NCBI RefSeq assembly: GCF_010731795.1
Contig: NZ_AP022591.1
Location: forward strand, 3,906,001-3,970,000
Direction: 5' to 3'
Length of the DNA: 64,000 bases
From: Mycolicibacterium celeriflavum
Lineage (GTDB): Bacteria > Actinomycetota > Actinomycetes > Mycobacteriales > Mycobacteriaceae
Positions 10,739 to 19,979 of this stretch are shown piece after piece. The translations under genes were made by a program, and so were the position numbers. How positions within the stretch are numbered: the stretch's first letter is position 1; each line of letters starts with the position of its first letter. The notes beneath the pieces are model-generated. The model was not told the origin of the DNA. It worked only from the letters and a program-made list of their open reading frames with translations, and did not search any database.

Positions 10739-11724
10739 GCGCCATCGAGGAGATCCAGAAGGCCGCTGAGCGGATCAAGGCCGAGGGCAAGAGCAAGCCG
10801 CGAGCGGGCAGGCATCCGGTCAACCAACCGATGATCGACCACTGGCTCGACGCGATGGGTGACCGGAACCCCATCTACGTCGACGATCTGGCCGCCAAGA
10901 CGGCCGGGCATCCCGGCGCCGTCGCGCCTCCGGCGATGATCCAGGTCTGGACGATGATGGGCCTCGGCGGTGTCCGGCCGGACGACGACCCTCTCGGCAA
11001 GATCCTCGACCTGTTCGACGAGGCGGGCTATGTCGGCGTGGTCGCGACCAACTGCGAGCAGACCTACCACCGGTACCTGCGGGTAGGCGAAGAGGTCAGC
11101 GTCACTGCGGAATTGACCGATGTCATCGGGCCGAAGACCACCGCGCTCGGTGAGGGTTTCTTCATCACGCAGAAGATCACGTGGACGGTCGGTGACGACG
11201 TCGAAGACCCGGTCGCCGAGATGATGTGGCGAATCATGAAGTTCAAGCCGGCCGACAGCGCCGACGCGGGCGCCGGCGTGACGGTGCCCGACGACCTGGA
11301 CGCGGACATGATGATGCGGCCGGCGTCCTCGCGCGACACCAAGTTCTTCTGGGACGGCGTCAACGCACACGAGTTGCGCATCCAGAAACGTCCCGACGGC
11401 ACGCTGGTGCATCCGCCGGTGCCGGCACTGTGGCAGGACAAGAACCAGCCGACCGACTACGTCGTCGCCAGCGGCAAGGGCACCGTGTTCAGCTTCGTGG
11501 TACACCATGCACCGAAGGTGCCCGGCCGCACGCTGCCGTTCGTGATCGCGCTCGTCGAACTCGAAGAAGGCGTACGGATGCTCGGCCAGATCCGCAACGT
11601 CGACCCAGCCACCGTGGAGATCGGAATGCCTGTTCGCGCAACGTACATCGACTTCCCAGAGGGAGAGTCAGGTCCCGCGTGGACGCTGTATGCGTGGGAG
11701 CCGAGTGAGGAGGCGCCACGATGA
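10735..11724 (+). CDS. chsH2: Steroid enoyl-CoA hydratase subunit ChsH2 (MaoC plus DUF35)
   Basis: A 329-residue two-domain protein (Rv3542c family). The N-terminal MaoC-like hot-dog fold (about 1-190) pairs with ChsH1 to hydrate the C17 side-chain double bond. The C-terminal DUF35 OB-fold domain (about 200-329) docks the aldolase Ltp2. Start GTG at 10735 overlaps the fadE29 stop as GTGA; an open frame 38 codons upstream is ignored because it lies inside fadE29. No CxxC zinc-ribbon cysteines are visible in the DUF35 part. Confidence 0.93.
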   Translation: MSAIEEIQKAAERIKAEGKSKPRAGRHPVNQPMIDHWLDAMGDRNPIYVDDLAAKTAGHPGAVAPPAMIQVWTMMGLGGVRPDDDPLGKILDLFDEAGYVGVVATNCEQTYHRYLRVGEEVSVTAELTDVIGPKTTALGEGFFITQKITWTVGDDVEDPVAEMMWRIMKFKPADSADAGAGVTVPDDLDADMMMRPASSRDTKFFWDGVNAHELRIQKRPDGTLVHPPVPALWQDKNQPTDYVVASGKGTVFSFVVHHAPKVPGRTLPFVIALVELEEGVRMLGQIRNVDPATVEIGMPVRATYIDFPEGESGPAWTLYAWEPSEEAPR

Positions 11725-12122
11725 GCGCTCCTTCCATTTCTGTCGGGACGAAGCTTCCAGAGCTGGCGCTGTATGGCGACCCCACGTTCATCGTGTCGAC
11801 GGCGATCGCCACGCGCGACTATCAGGACGTCCATCATGACCGGGACAAGGCGCAGGCCAAAGGCTCGAAGGACATCTTCGTCAACATCCTGACCGACACC
11901 GGCCTGGTGCAGCGGTACATCACCGACTGGGCGGGTCCGACCGCGATGATCAAGTCGATCTCGCTGCGCCTCGGCGTGCCCTGGTACGCCTATGACACGG
12001 TGACGTTCTCCGGTGAGGTGACTGCGATCGATGACGGGGTGATCACGCTGAAAATCGTTGGCAGCAACAGCCTCGGCGACCATGTGATCGCCACCGCGAC
12101 GTTGACGATCGGAGGGAATTGA
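11721..12122 (+). CDS. chsH1: Steroid enoyl-CoA hydratase subunit ChsH1 (MaoC-like)
   Basis: A 133-residue MaoC-like hot-dog protein (Rv3541c family) and catalytic partner of ChsH2. The hydratase motif is YQDVHHDRDKAQAKGSKDIF (about residues 34-53), containing the Asp/His dyad region. ATGA overlap with chsH2 upstream and a TGATG overlap with ltp2 downstream imply tight coupling of hydratase and aldolase. Confidence 0.94.
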   Translation: MSAPSISVGTKLPELALYGDPTFIVSTAIATRDYQDVHHDRDKAQAKGSKDIFVNILTDTGLVQRYITDWAGPTAMIKSISLRLGVPWYAYDTVTFSGEVTAIDDGVITLKIVGSNSLGDHVIATATLTIGGN

Positions 12123-13288
12123 TGCCCGGCGAGCTGTCCGGTAAGGCGGCGATCGTCGGGATCGGCGCCACCGACTTCTCAAAGAACTCCGGCCGCAGCG
12201 AACTCCGTCTCGCGTCGGAGGCGGTGCTCGATGCCCTGGGCGACGCCGGCCTCACGCCCGCCGATGTCGACGGCATGGTCACGTTCACAATGGATTCCAA
12301 CACCGAGGTCGCGATCGCCCGGGCGACGGGCATCGGTGAGCTGAAGTTCTTCTCGAAGATCCATCACGGCGGCGGCGCGGCATGCGCGACGATCCAACAG
12401 GCGGCGATCGCGGTGGCGACCGGTGTCGCGGAATGTGTTGTGGCGTATCGGGCGTTCAACGAGCGCTCAGGTGTGCGGTTCGGTCAGGTTCAGATGCGGT
12501 TGGTGGAGAACGCCGACTCGACCGGCGTCGACAACTCGTTCTCCTATCCGCATGGGCTCTCAACGCCCGCTGCGCAGGTCGCGATGATCGCCAGGCGGTA
12601 CATGCATCAGTCGGGTGCGACGAGCAGAGACTTCGGCATGATCTCGGTCGCCGACCGCAAACACGCGGCGAAGAACCCGAAGGCGTACTTCTACGAAAAG
12701 CCGATCACCATTGAGGATCATCAGAATTCGCGGTGGATCGCCGAGCCGCTGCGGCTGCTGGACTGCTGTCAGGAGACCGACGGCGGGGTCGCGCTGGTGG
12801 TGACGTCCGCCGAGCGGGCCAAGGACCTCAAGCACCGGCCGGCGGTCATCGAGGCGGCCTCGCAGGGTTCGAGCCCGGACCAGTACTCGATGACGAGCTA
12901 CTACCGACCGGAGCTCGGGCTGCCGGAGATGGGTCTGGTGGGCAGGCAGTTGTGGGCGCAGTCGGGTCTGACGCCGCAAGACATTCAGACCGCGATACTC
13001 TACGACCACTTCACTCCCTTCACGCTTATTCAGTTGGAGGAACTCGGCTTCTGCGATCGCGGTGACGCCAAGGACTTCATTGCCGACGGCGCGATCGAGG
13101 TCGGCGGACGGTTGCCGATCAACACCCACGGCGGTCAGTTGGGCGAGGCCTACATACACGGCATGAACGGGATCGCCGAGGGCGTACGACAGTTGCGTGG
13201 CACGTCGGTCAATCCCGTACCGGACGTCGAGCATGTGCTCGTCACCGCGGGCACCGGAGTGCCGACCTCCGGGCTGATCCTGGGCTGA
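12122..13288 (+). CDS. ltp2: Steroid side-chain aldolase Ltp2 (thiolase-like)
   Basis: A 388-residue thiolase-superfamily protein (Rv3540c family). With the DUF35 domain of ChsH2 it performs the retro-aldol cleavage of the 17-hydroxy C22 CoA ester to androstenedione and propionyl-CoA, ending side-chain breakdown. It starts MPGELSGKAAIVGIGATDFS and ends with the family HGGQLGEAYIHGMNGIAEGV segment. I use the ATG at 12122; a TTG one codon earlier (12119) would add a single residue. Confidence 0.94.
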   Translation: MPGELSGKAAIVGIGATDFSKNSGRSELRLASEAVLDALGDAGLTPADVDGMVTFTMDSNTEVAIARATGIGELKFFSKIHHGGGAACATIQQAAIAVATGVAECVVAYRAFNERSGVRFGQVQMRLVENADSTGVDNSFSYPHGLSTPAAQVAMIARRYMHQSGATSRDFGMISVADRKHAAKNPKAYFYEKPITIEDHQNSRWIAEPLRLLDCCQETDGGVALVVTSAERAKDLKHRPAVIEAASQGSSPDQYSMTSYYRPELGLPEMGLVGRQLWAQSGLTPQDIQTAILYDHFTPFTLIQLEELGFCDRGDAKDFIADGAIEVGGRLPINTHGGQLGEAYIHGMNGIAEGVRQLRGTSVNPVPDVEHVLVTAGTGVPTSGLILG

Positions 13289-13332
13289 CCATCCGGCGTG
13301 GGCGTCGTGGTCGGCCTACTACTCTCTGAGAG

Positions 13333-13950
13333 GTGAGTTCGTCGACGCCACCGGAGCCGGGGCCACAGGAGAACGACGCCTCGGTCGACGGCATCCACGA
13401 ACCGGCACCCGATGACGCGGACACCGGCCCGCTGCAGGCTCAGCGGCCATCCACCGCCGCGGCACCGGACTTCGCTGGTGCCCAGCGGAATTGGTCGCCG
13501 AGGTTCGATGCACCGCTGACCGTCAACCCGCGCCAGGTCAAGCCTCAGCGCAACTACAAGCCGCTAATCATTGGCGCTGCCGTGGTGGGCGCTGTCGCCG
13601 TGCTCGGCGGCTTGGTCTTCTGGTCGACGCGACCGTCTCAGGGCGGTGCGCAAGCGCCGGGTGCCGGGGAACCGACGACGTCCACGCCACCGGAGCAATC
13701 GGCCGCCTCCGAAGACGACGCCCGGTTGCTACGTCAGTTACCCAAGGGCTACCGGGCGGAGGCGTGTGAAACCGTGCCCCCAGCGGAAAGCGTATTGGCG
13801 CAGGTGAATTGTGGTCGAAACGACGATGTCGGGGGCCCGCTGTCGGCGACCTACAGCCTGGTCGGCGACAAGGCTGCCCTCGAAGCGGTCTTCAATGCCG
13901 CGGTCGCAGCGGCGACGAGGGTCAACTGCCCAGGCAACATTCAGTCACCG
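13333..13950 (+). pseudogene. 5' part of an interrupted gene for a single-pass membrane protein
   Basis: Starts GTG, encoding a Pro/Ala/Asp-rich cytoplasmic N-terminus, one transmembrane segment PLIIGAAVVGAVAVLGGLVFW (about residues 77-97) and an extracellular domain with two cysteines in EACETVPP and VNCGRNDD. Such proteins are common in mycobacteria; function unknown. Coding homology stops at about residue 205-206 (NIQSP), where the integrated element begins. The present open frame runs 25 more codons (to 14028) in element sequence. The missing 3' part is at 25050-25235; joining TCA-CCG (13945-13950) to GGG (25053) restores a 266-residue protein in frame. Confidence 0.88.
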
Positions 13951-13960
13951 GTTCTCTGCC

Positions 13961-13974
13961 CGACAGGCGTGTCG
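13961..13974. repeat. Left-end recombinase-site-like inverted repeat of the element
   Basis: CGACAGGCGTGTCG has arms CGACA/TGTCG around a 4-base centre, 10-13 bases inside the left junction. It is followed by AAG, giving CGACAGGCGTGTCGAA. The right end reads CGACAGGTGTCGAA on the opposite strand, so the two ends are inverted copies differing by two centre bases. Confidence 0.7.
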
Positions 13975-14042
13975 AAGACGGTTGGGGGAATCGCTTCGGC
14001 GATGATGAGGGCGATGCCCGTGAGGTAAGGGGGAAGCCGGGG

Positions 14043-15551
14043 ATGGCTGGTGCTTCGGCTGATGGTTGGACTCTTCATTTCTACGATTTCCGTCAGCGGT
14101 TCGTATCGGTGGACGACGTGGTTCCAGGGTTGGGTGATGTCGAGTCCCGGGCGAAGCGAAATGGTGCGCGTGATAGCACTCCGTTCTTCCTGGATCCGTG
14201 GGGCCGGGCGGATGCGTTGGTGAACGCCTACTGGCGAGATCCGCTGGTGAGGGGACGAGCAACGGGGACTTTGCGTCGTTACGCCTTGTCGTTGAAGGTG
14301 TGGCTGGATTTTCTGCACGCGATGGGCGTTCGATGGGATCAGGCGTCGCGATCGGAACTGGCTGCGTTCAAGGAGTGGCGGTTGTCGGCTGAGAAGAATC
14401 CTCAGCACGTGACCGCCAATAGTTTCTGTGTCGATCGCGCGGCGATCCGCAATTTCTACTCGTGGGCGGCCGAGCAGCACGGAATCGACAACCCCGTCCG
14501 AGCCCGCGTGATTGCCACGTCTTGGATGGGCGGTGGCCAAGTCGTGTTGGAGAGCACTCCGTCGGGGATGCGCAGGGCCGACGTGAAGTGGCTTACCCCA
14601 CAAGCATTTCGGTTGTGGCGGAACCTGGGGTTGCGTGGTTTCACGATGGAGGGCGTGCCGCGCCACGATTGGCGGGGAGCGACTGAGGATCGCGACATCG
14701 CATTCGCGGAGGGGTTGTTCGGGACGGGTTTACGAATCGGCGAGTGGGCCAGCATATTAACCATCGAGGTGCCCAAGCCGGGCTCTGAGGGGCTCGTGCG
14801 TTCGCGCGTTGCGTCTCATTGCGCGAAGGGTGGTAGCGGGCGAGCGTTCTGGATGCGGCGCCGCGTAGCCCAACAAGTTCACTTCTATCTGCAGGAAGGT
14901 AGTCGCACTGCTGCCGTAGCACGCGCGCAACGTGCTGGTCGCTATGGGCAGATTGCGGATCGATTGGTCGTTGAACATGTTCGCCGGGATGGGCAACTGG
15001 AGGTCGTTGATGCGACGGGATCGCGTCGTACGGTCCGGCTCGATGCACTCGGGCCGTCGACACGAATGAAGTTGTTCCGCCGGGGACGTGATGGCCTGGA
15101 ACCGATGTGGCTGTGGCTGAATCACGACGGGACACCTCGCCCTAAACACTCCTGGTACAAGACGTTCGACCGCGCGAACACCAGGGTTGCGAAAGCGCTT
15201 GCGCAAGAGGGGGGTACGCCGTTGTGGTGCCGTCCCCACATGCTGAGGCATTCCTTTGCGCTGCGGTGGTTTTGCATTGCCACGTTCGTCGCGTGGCGCC
15301 GCACCGATATGTTGACCAAGCAGGAGCAGCGCGACTTCCGCAATCAGCTTGGCGATGTCTGGTTTCTTCTGGCGACACTTCTTGGACATCGCAGTGCCGA
15401 GGTGACTCGCAGCGTTTATCTTGAGCCGTTTCAGGCGTTGCAGGTGGAGGAGCTCATCGCGCTGATGGATGCCGACGATCGGCAATCCCTTGAGCGTCTC
15501 GTCGCAACAGTTGGTGTCGGTGAGTCTCGTGTGTTGACGGTCCAAACGTGA
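14043..15551 (+). CDS. Tyrosine recombinase 1 of the element (TnpA-like)
   Basis: A 502-residue phage-integrase-fold protein. The full catalytic set is visible: Arg231 in GTGLRIGEW, Lys262 in HCAKGGSG, His399 and Arg402 in PHMLRHSFA, His449 in LLGHRSAE, and nucleophile Tyr459 in SVYLEPF. The N-terminal SAM-like core-binding domain spans about residues 50-150. The ATG at 14043 follows a GGGGGA-type ribosome site; the frame is open earlier, but that region belongs to the interrupted gene and element end. Its stop overlaps the next start by four bases (GTGA). Confidence 0.88.
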   Translation: MAGASADGWTLHFYDFRQRFVSVDDVVPGLGDVESRAKRNGARDSTPFFLDPWGRADALVNAYWRDPLVRGRATGTLRRYALSLKVWLDFLHAMGVRWDQASRSELAAFKEWRLSAEKNPQHVTANSFCVDRAAIRNFYSWAAEQHGIDNPVRARVIATSWMGGGQVVLESTPSGMRRADVKWLTPQAFRLWRNLGLRGFTMEGVPRHDWRGATEDRDIAFAEGLFGTGLRIGEWASILTIEVPKPGSEGLVRSRVASHCAKGGSGRAFWMRRRVAQQVHFYLQEGSRTAAVARAQRAGRYGQIADRLVVEHVRRDGQLEVVDATGSRRTVRLDALGPSTRMKLFRRGRDGLEPMWLWLNHDGTPRPKHSWYKTFDRANTRVAKALAQEGGTPLWCRPHMLRHSFALRWFCIATFVAWRRTDMLTKQEQRDFRNQLGDVWFLLATLLGHRSAEVTRSVYLEPFQALQVEELIALMDADDRQSLERLVATVGVGESRVLTVQT

Positions 15552-17332
15552 CGGGTCACCGCGCGGCGCAGCCGGATCCGGCGTGGCGACCGGTATTGCG
15601 GCGACGCGGGCTGATCGTGACGTTCGTCAGCGAGGATGGCACTCAGTCAAAGGACTTCGACTTCGGTTCTCTGCCGGGCACTGACGGAATCCGCCACGAT
15701 TTCGCGATCGCGTTCGAGGATGCCACTGGTGTGCTGGGCGTATCCAAGCGATTGAGGGGTGCGGGCGCGCTGTGGCAGTCTGCCCGGCATGCCTGCTGCT
15801 GGCTCGCCGAGAACCGGCCAGAAATAAGGAGACTGGCAGATTTATCAGCCCCGGATGCCCGGCTGCTCGCCCTATCGTGTCGGGTACCCAGCGGCCCTGG
15901 CCCGGCGGCGAGCCTCAAGACGCTGCTGCGCTGTAGTCCCGTCGTCTCAGACGAGGCAAGTCAGGCGTTCGCGCGCGTGCGTCACCAGAAGAACGCGAAG
16001 GCGAGACAACCGTACTCTGCCGACGAGATTCGCCAAATCAGTGTCGTGGCACGGGGAACAGTCCGCCGGGCACGTGCCCGATTGCGGACTCATTGGGCGA
16101 TGGTCGCCGACTATCGTGCGGGACGGTTCGATCACCTCCCCCGTGCAGACCCCATTCGCAGTCTGGCCGAAGTACTCGATCACTGCGCGCGGGAGGGAGA
16201 TTTCCCTCGCACCGCCTCGGGTGCAAGGGCGTACGTGACGCGGCGGGCGGTGGCCGCGGCCGGTGGATGTCGACTTCAGTCGTTGCTGCATGTGAGCCCG
16301 GGAGAAGTGTGGGCATTTGGTGTTCTCCTCGCCGGACTGACCGGCCTGAACCTGTCGACGCTGGACTCGCTGCCCGCGCCGCACCGACGAGCCAGCAGCC
16401 CAGATGAACCCGGCATCGTGTTCGTCAGCGCCGACAAGCCCCGCCGTGGGAAACGGTCGGCCATGACGGTGCCGGTGACCGCGCTGCGCCCCGAACTGCG
16501 GCCGCTTGGTGGGGAGAATCGGCGCGCCGCAGTGGTCAACACATCGCTGACTACCGCGTACGGGGTCTTCATGTTGCTGCTGGAACTGACCGAACCGGCC
16601 CGTGCGCTGACCGGGTCCCAGCACGCATTCATCTATTACAGCGCCCAGCCCGACAATGTCGAACAGAAACTCTTCGGATACGGAATCAGCAGCACAGCCT
16701 CCGGAGTGAATGCGCGACGGCGGTGGATAGCGCCGTGGCTGACCGGTGATGCCGAGCGTGACGGCCTGCTCCTCGGGATCAGTATGGATCGGCTGCGCAA
16801 GACCTACCTCGAGCAGGTCCGAAAACCCACATCCCACACCCCGGCCACGTTGGCCCGCTATCTGAGTCGCATGGATCCCGTCAGGAACGAGGGATTCCAG
16901 ATCGTCGCCGAGGCCCTCGATGAGCAGGTCGCACGAGCACTGGCCCGACGCTCGATGACGGTGCAACCGGACACCCACGACAACGGATCCGGCCAGGACG
17001 CCGTGCTGGGTACGTGCGCCGATTTCGAGCACTCGCCGATCGACGGCAAACGGTGCCGCCAGTCGTTCATGGCATGCCTTGACTGCAGCAACGCCCGCGC
17101 CTTCCCGCGCCACCTACCAGTTCAACTCGTCGTTGCCGACCGGCTTCGCGGCCTGCGCCAAGAGATGCCCATCGGGCAGTGGATCGCCGATCACGCGGGT
17201 CCTCTCGCACAACTGGACGACATCTTCGCCGAGTACGAGCAGGCCCAGCTCAGCGCCGCGCGAGCCGAAATCACCGACAGCCATCACCAGACGGTGAACC
17301 TTCTGCTGACAGGAAACCTCGAAGCATCATGA
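15548..17332 (+). CDS. Tyrosine recombinase 2 of the element, degenerate active site
   Basis: A 594-residue protein from GTG 15548. The C-terminal half aligns with the tyrosine-recombinase catalytic domain: a TGLNLSTLDSL helix where the first catalytic Arg would be (here Asn268), DRLRKTYLE where HxxR is expected, and SHTPATLARYLS ahead of a candidate Tyr. Loss of the first Arg and of the HxxR His suggests a structural or regulatory subunit instead of a catalyst. Near the C-terminus lies a cysteine cluster, GTCADFEHSPIDGKRCRQSF then MACLDCSNA, probably a zinc site. ATGA overlap with recombinase 3. Confidence 0.75.
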   Translation: MTGHRAAQPDPAWRPVLRRRGLIVTFVSEDGTQSKDFDFGSLPGTDGIRHDFAIAFEDATGVLGVSKRLRGAGALWQSARHACCWLAENRPEIRRLADLSAPDARLLALSCRVPSGPGPAASLKTLLRCSPVVSDEASQAFARVRHQKNAKARQPYSADEIRQISVVARGTVRRARARLRTHWAMVADYRAGRFDHLPRADPIRSLAEVLDHCAREGDFPRTASGARAYVTRRAVAAAGGCRLQSLLHVSPGEVWAFGVLLAGLTGLNLSTLDSLPAPHRRASSPDEPGIVFVSADKPRRGKRSAMTVPVTALRPELRPLGGENRRAAVVNTSLTTAYGVFMLLLELTEPARALTGSQHAFIYYSAQPDNVEQKLFGYGISSTASGVNARRRWIAPWLTGDAERDGLLLGISMDRLRKTYLEQVRKPTSHTPATLARYLSRMDPVRNEGFQIVAEALDEQVARALARRSMTVQPDTHDNGSGQDAVLGTCADFEHSPIDGKRCRQSFMACLDCSNARAFPRHLPVQLVVADRLRGLRQEMPIGQWIADHAGPLAQLDDIFAEYEQAQLSAARAEITDSHHQTVNLLLTGNLEAS

Positions 17333-19470
17333 CGTACACAGCTGAAGCGCTCGACGTCGTGGCAGGTGTCCAAGTCGCCCCCGAAACAGCGGTCTTGGTC
17401 AACCGGACGCTTCACATCGACGCGACCCGATGCCGATTCGGCGACCCGGTGTGGGATTTGTCCGCGGCGATCGAAGACCGGCACAGTGCAGGACAAGCCG
17501 TGCACTGGGAGGGGTTCCCAATGCCATTTCGTCACGCCTGCAAGCTCTACCTGTTCGCCCTGCTCAACATCGTCGACGACGCACCCCGCCTTGACAGTGC
17601 CCGATCGCTCTATCCACACATCAAGACGATCTTGGGCGAGCTGGTGCCGTTGCGGAGGTTCACGACGTGGCTGGTGGAGCGGGGTGTCACATCGTTTGGC
17701 CAGGTCAGCGCCGAACACCTCGATGACTATCTGCGCCATGTCACCGAGACCATCGGTGTCAGCGCCCAATCCAAACGCTCGGCGTTACAGGCCATCAAGC
17801 GTCTGCACGTGTACCGGGATGCCCTGCCCCCGCATTGCCGGCTCCCCGCAGGTCCGTTGTGGGGCGGTGCGAGTGCGCGGGGGCTCGCCAACTACGAGTC
17901 ATCCTGGGGCAAGCCGAACACGACCCCTCGCATTCATCCCGATGTCATGGAGCCGCTGCTCTCGGCGGCGCTGGTGATCACCCACACGGTCGCGGCCGAT
18001 CTACTTCCCGCGGCGCGCAACCTTCACGCGATGCGGTATCTGGCCCATCACATCGCACCCGCCATTCGCCGAGCTCCCACTCGTACGGTGTCGGTGTTCG
18101 ACACCACCAAGGCCCAACTCGAATGCCTGCTTGCGGCACTGGGCCGCAACGACGCCTCACTTCCGGGTATCCGGACGGGCGACACGACCAGTGTCGACCT
18201 GATGGGGTTGGCCGTGGGTGGATGGCTCAGCCACAGCGAACTGAAACGAATGAAAGAGACTTCGGTCCTGATAGCCAAGTATGGATTGCCGATCGAAGTT
18301 GACATGTTGCGCGCCACCACATTCACTGCCACCGGCATGTACTGCTGGCGTGAAGCCCCCGTCGGTGCGAATGAACTCGTCGAACTGCTTCGCCACGTCA
18401 CGACTGCCTGTTTCCTCGTGATCGCCTACCTTTCGGGTGTCCGGACCGGCGAGGCACTCAACCTACGACGCGGCTGCATCAGCCGGGACTCGAAGCTGGC
18501 GTTGACACTCATGTCCGGCCACCAGTTGAAGGCCGGTGAGCAGCACCGGGACCGATCGCCCGCCACGATCCCGTGGGTCGTGACCGACGAAACAGCGCAT
18601 GCCGTCAGCGTTCTCGAGCAGATCACGGTGAGCGATCTGCTGTTTCCGGCGTTCGAGCTGTTCTCCAAGGACCAATTTCTCTTAGGCGCTACCCGGACCA
18701 GAACACCTGGCTCCATCAACGCCGACATCACCAGCTTCATTGAATGGTTCAATCGCGAGGTCGCTCCAGTAGTCAGCCATCCGCTGATCGGCGCCGATCC
18801 GCACGGCACAATCCAAGTACCGCGCCTGCGACGCACACTGGCCTGGCACATCGTGCGGCGGCCCGGCGGAACGATCGCCGGCGCAACGCAATACGGCCAC
18901 CTGCACACACAAATGATCCAAGGTTATGCCGGCGGAGCTGATGCAGGATTCCTCGACGACATCACCTTCGAACAATTTCTCCACCGTGCTGAGATCATCC
19001 ACGACGATTCCCAACGACTCGAGCGCGGCGAGCACGTCTCCGGTCCGGCTGCCGATGAGTACCGGGCCCGTATTGCCAGGGCAAGCACATTCGCGGGTTT
19101 GACAGTGACCACCAAGAGTCAGATCAAGAGCGCATTATCGAACCCCGACTTGCAGATCCACCACGGCGCGGTCGTGACGTGCGTGTTCCGGCGCGCCACC
19201 GCAGCCTGCCTGGAACCTGCCGACAGCTCCGCTGAACCCTTCTGGAGTCGATGCCGTCTGGGCTGCGTCAACGCCGCACGTACCGACCGCGACGCCGCCA
19301 ACCTTCGCCAGCATGTCACAGCGCTCCAACGCGACTTGGCGACACTCGAACTCCCCGAACCGCTGCGGCAGCGAATTCAGGTTCGCCTGATCGAGCACCG
19401 AAAGGCCCTCGCAGAACACGATTCCAGCCGGCCGATGACAGTCCCACAACAGAGCGAGGAAGACGAATGA
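17329..19470 (+). CDS. Tyrosine recombinase 3 of the element (TnpB-like, large)
   Basis: A 713-residue recombinase with an extended N-terminus. Core-binding domain about residues 85-165 (VERGVTSFGQVSAEHLDDYL). Catalytic elements are Arg372 in SGVRTGEALNL, Arg501 in VPRLRRTLAWH (the usual HxxR His is Pro), His524 and His526 in QYGHLHTQ, and probable nucleophile Tyr533 in IQGYAGG. A C-terminal cysteine group (CVFRRATAACL, SRCRLGCVNAA) resembles a zinc-binding region. The start ATG overlaps the previous stop; the stop overlaps the DUF6262 start (ATGA). Confidence 0.82.
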   Translation: MTYTAEALDVVAGVQVAPETAVLVNRTLHIDATRCRFGDPVWDLSAAIEDRHSAGQAVHWEGFPMPFRHACKLYLFALLNIVDDAPRLDSARSLYPHIKTILGELVPLRRFTTWLVERGVTSFGQVSAEHLDDYLRHVTETIGVSAQSKRSALQAIKRLHVYRDALPPHCRLPAGPLWGGASARGLANYESSWGKPNTTPRIHPDVMEPLLSAALVITHTVAADLLPAARNLHAMRYLAHHIAPAIRRAPTRTVSVFDTTKAQLECLLAALGRNDASLPGIRTGDTTSVDLMGLAVGGWLSHSELKRMKETSVLIAKYGLPIEVDMLRATTFTATGMYCWREAPVGANELVELLRHVTTACFLVIAYLSGVRTGEALNLRRGCISRDSKLALTLMSGHQLKAGEQHRDRSPATIPWVVTDETAHAVSVLEQITVSDLLFPAFELFSKDQFLLGATRTRTPGSINADITSFIEWFNREVAPVVSHPLIGADPHGTIQVPRLRRTLAWHIVRRPGGTIAGATQYGHLHTQMIQGYAGGADAGFLDDITFEQFLHRAEIIHDDSQRLERGEHVSGPAADEYRARIARASTFAGLTVTTKSQIKSALSNPDLQIHHGAVVTCVFRRATAACLEPADSSAEPFWSRCRLGCVNAARTDRDAANLRQHVTALQRDLATLELPEPLRQRIQVRLIEHRKALAEHDSSRPMTVPQQSEEDE

Positions 19471-19874
19471 CCCTCATGGGCGATGCCGCCGCACGCAACG
19501 ATGAGGAACGCCAGCGGGTTCGGGCCGCTATCAACCGCCTCCGAGACAACAAAGCCGAGCAGAGCAACGGCGCGCGCACTGTGGTGGCCTTGGCTGACGA
19601 ATCGGGAATACCACGGCAGAGACTCTACGAACATTACTGCGACCTGCTCAACGAGTTCAAGGCGACGGTCGGGTGCGGACCCGCCACCCCGAATGTCGAG
19701 GCTCTGCAACGACAACTTGCACAGGCCCGTGATCACAACCAGGAACTGGCTACCGAAAATGCTCACCTGCGAAGCAAGATCAGAACGCTCTCAGCGGTGA
19801 TCACCGAAATCACGCACGAAACCGCCGGAGCCAACGTCGTTGTTTCGATGCCACGCAAATACCGGGGGCGGTGA
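19467..19874 (+). CDS. DUF6262/TnpC-like small coiled-coil protein
   Basis: A 135-residue protein with an N-terminal helical part (RAAINRLRDN), a helix-turn-helix-like stretch (VVALADESGIPRQRLYEHY, about residues 39-57) and a C-terminal coiled coil (about 76-115: VEALQRQLAQARDHNQELAT and following). Small proteins of this kind close the recombinase operons of Tn554-type elements, where TnpC influences orientation and efficiency of transposition. Placement as the last overlapping gene of the four-gene operon supports that role here. Confidence 0.72.
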   Translation: MTLMGDAAARNDEERQRVRAAINRLRDNKAEQSNGARTVVALADESGIPRQRLYEHYCDLLNEFKATVGCGPATPNVEALQRQLAQARDHNQELATENAHLRSKIRTLSAVITEITHETAGANVVVSMPRKYRGR

Positions 19875-19979
19875 CTGTCCGCCCGGCGATGTCATATTCT
19901 CATTTGTCTTTTCATATGGGTGTCATTTGTGACAACGGGATGAGTTTAGCGGCGCACCGAATTGGCTGCAGCATTCAAA

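Noticed and set aside
13951-14028. C-terminal 25 residues of the membrane-protein open frame
   Set aside because: They are read from the element's left end, not from the gene; the native C-terminus is at 25050-25235.
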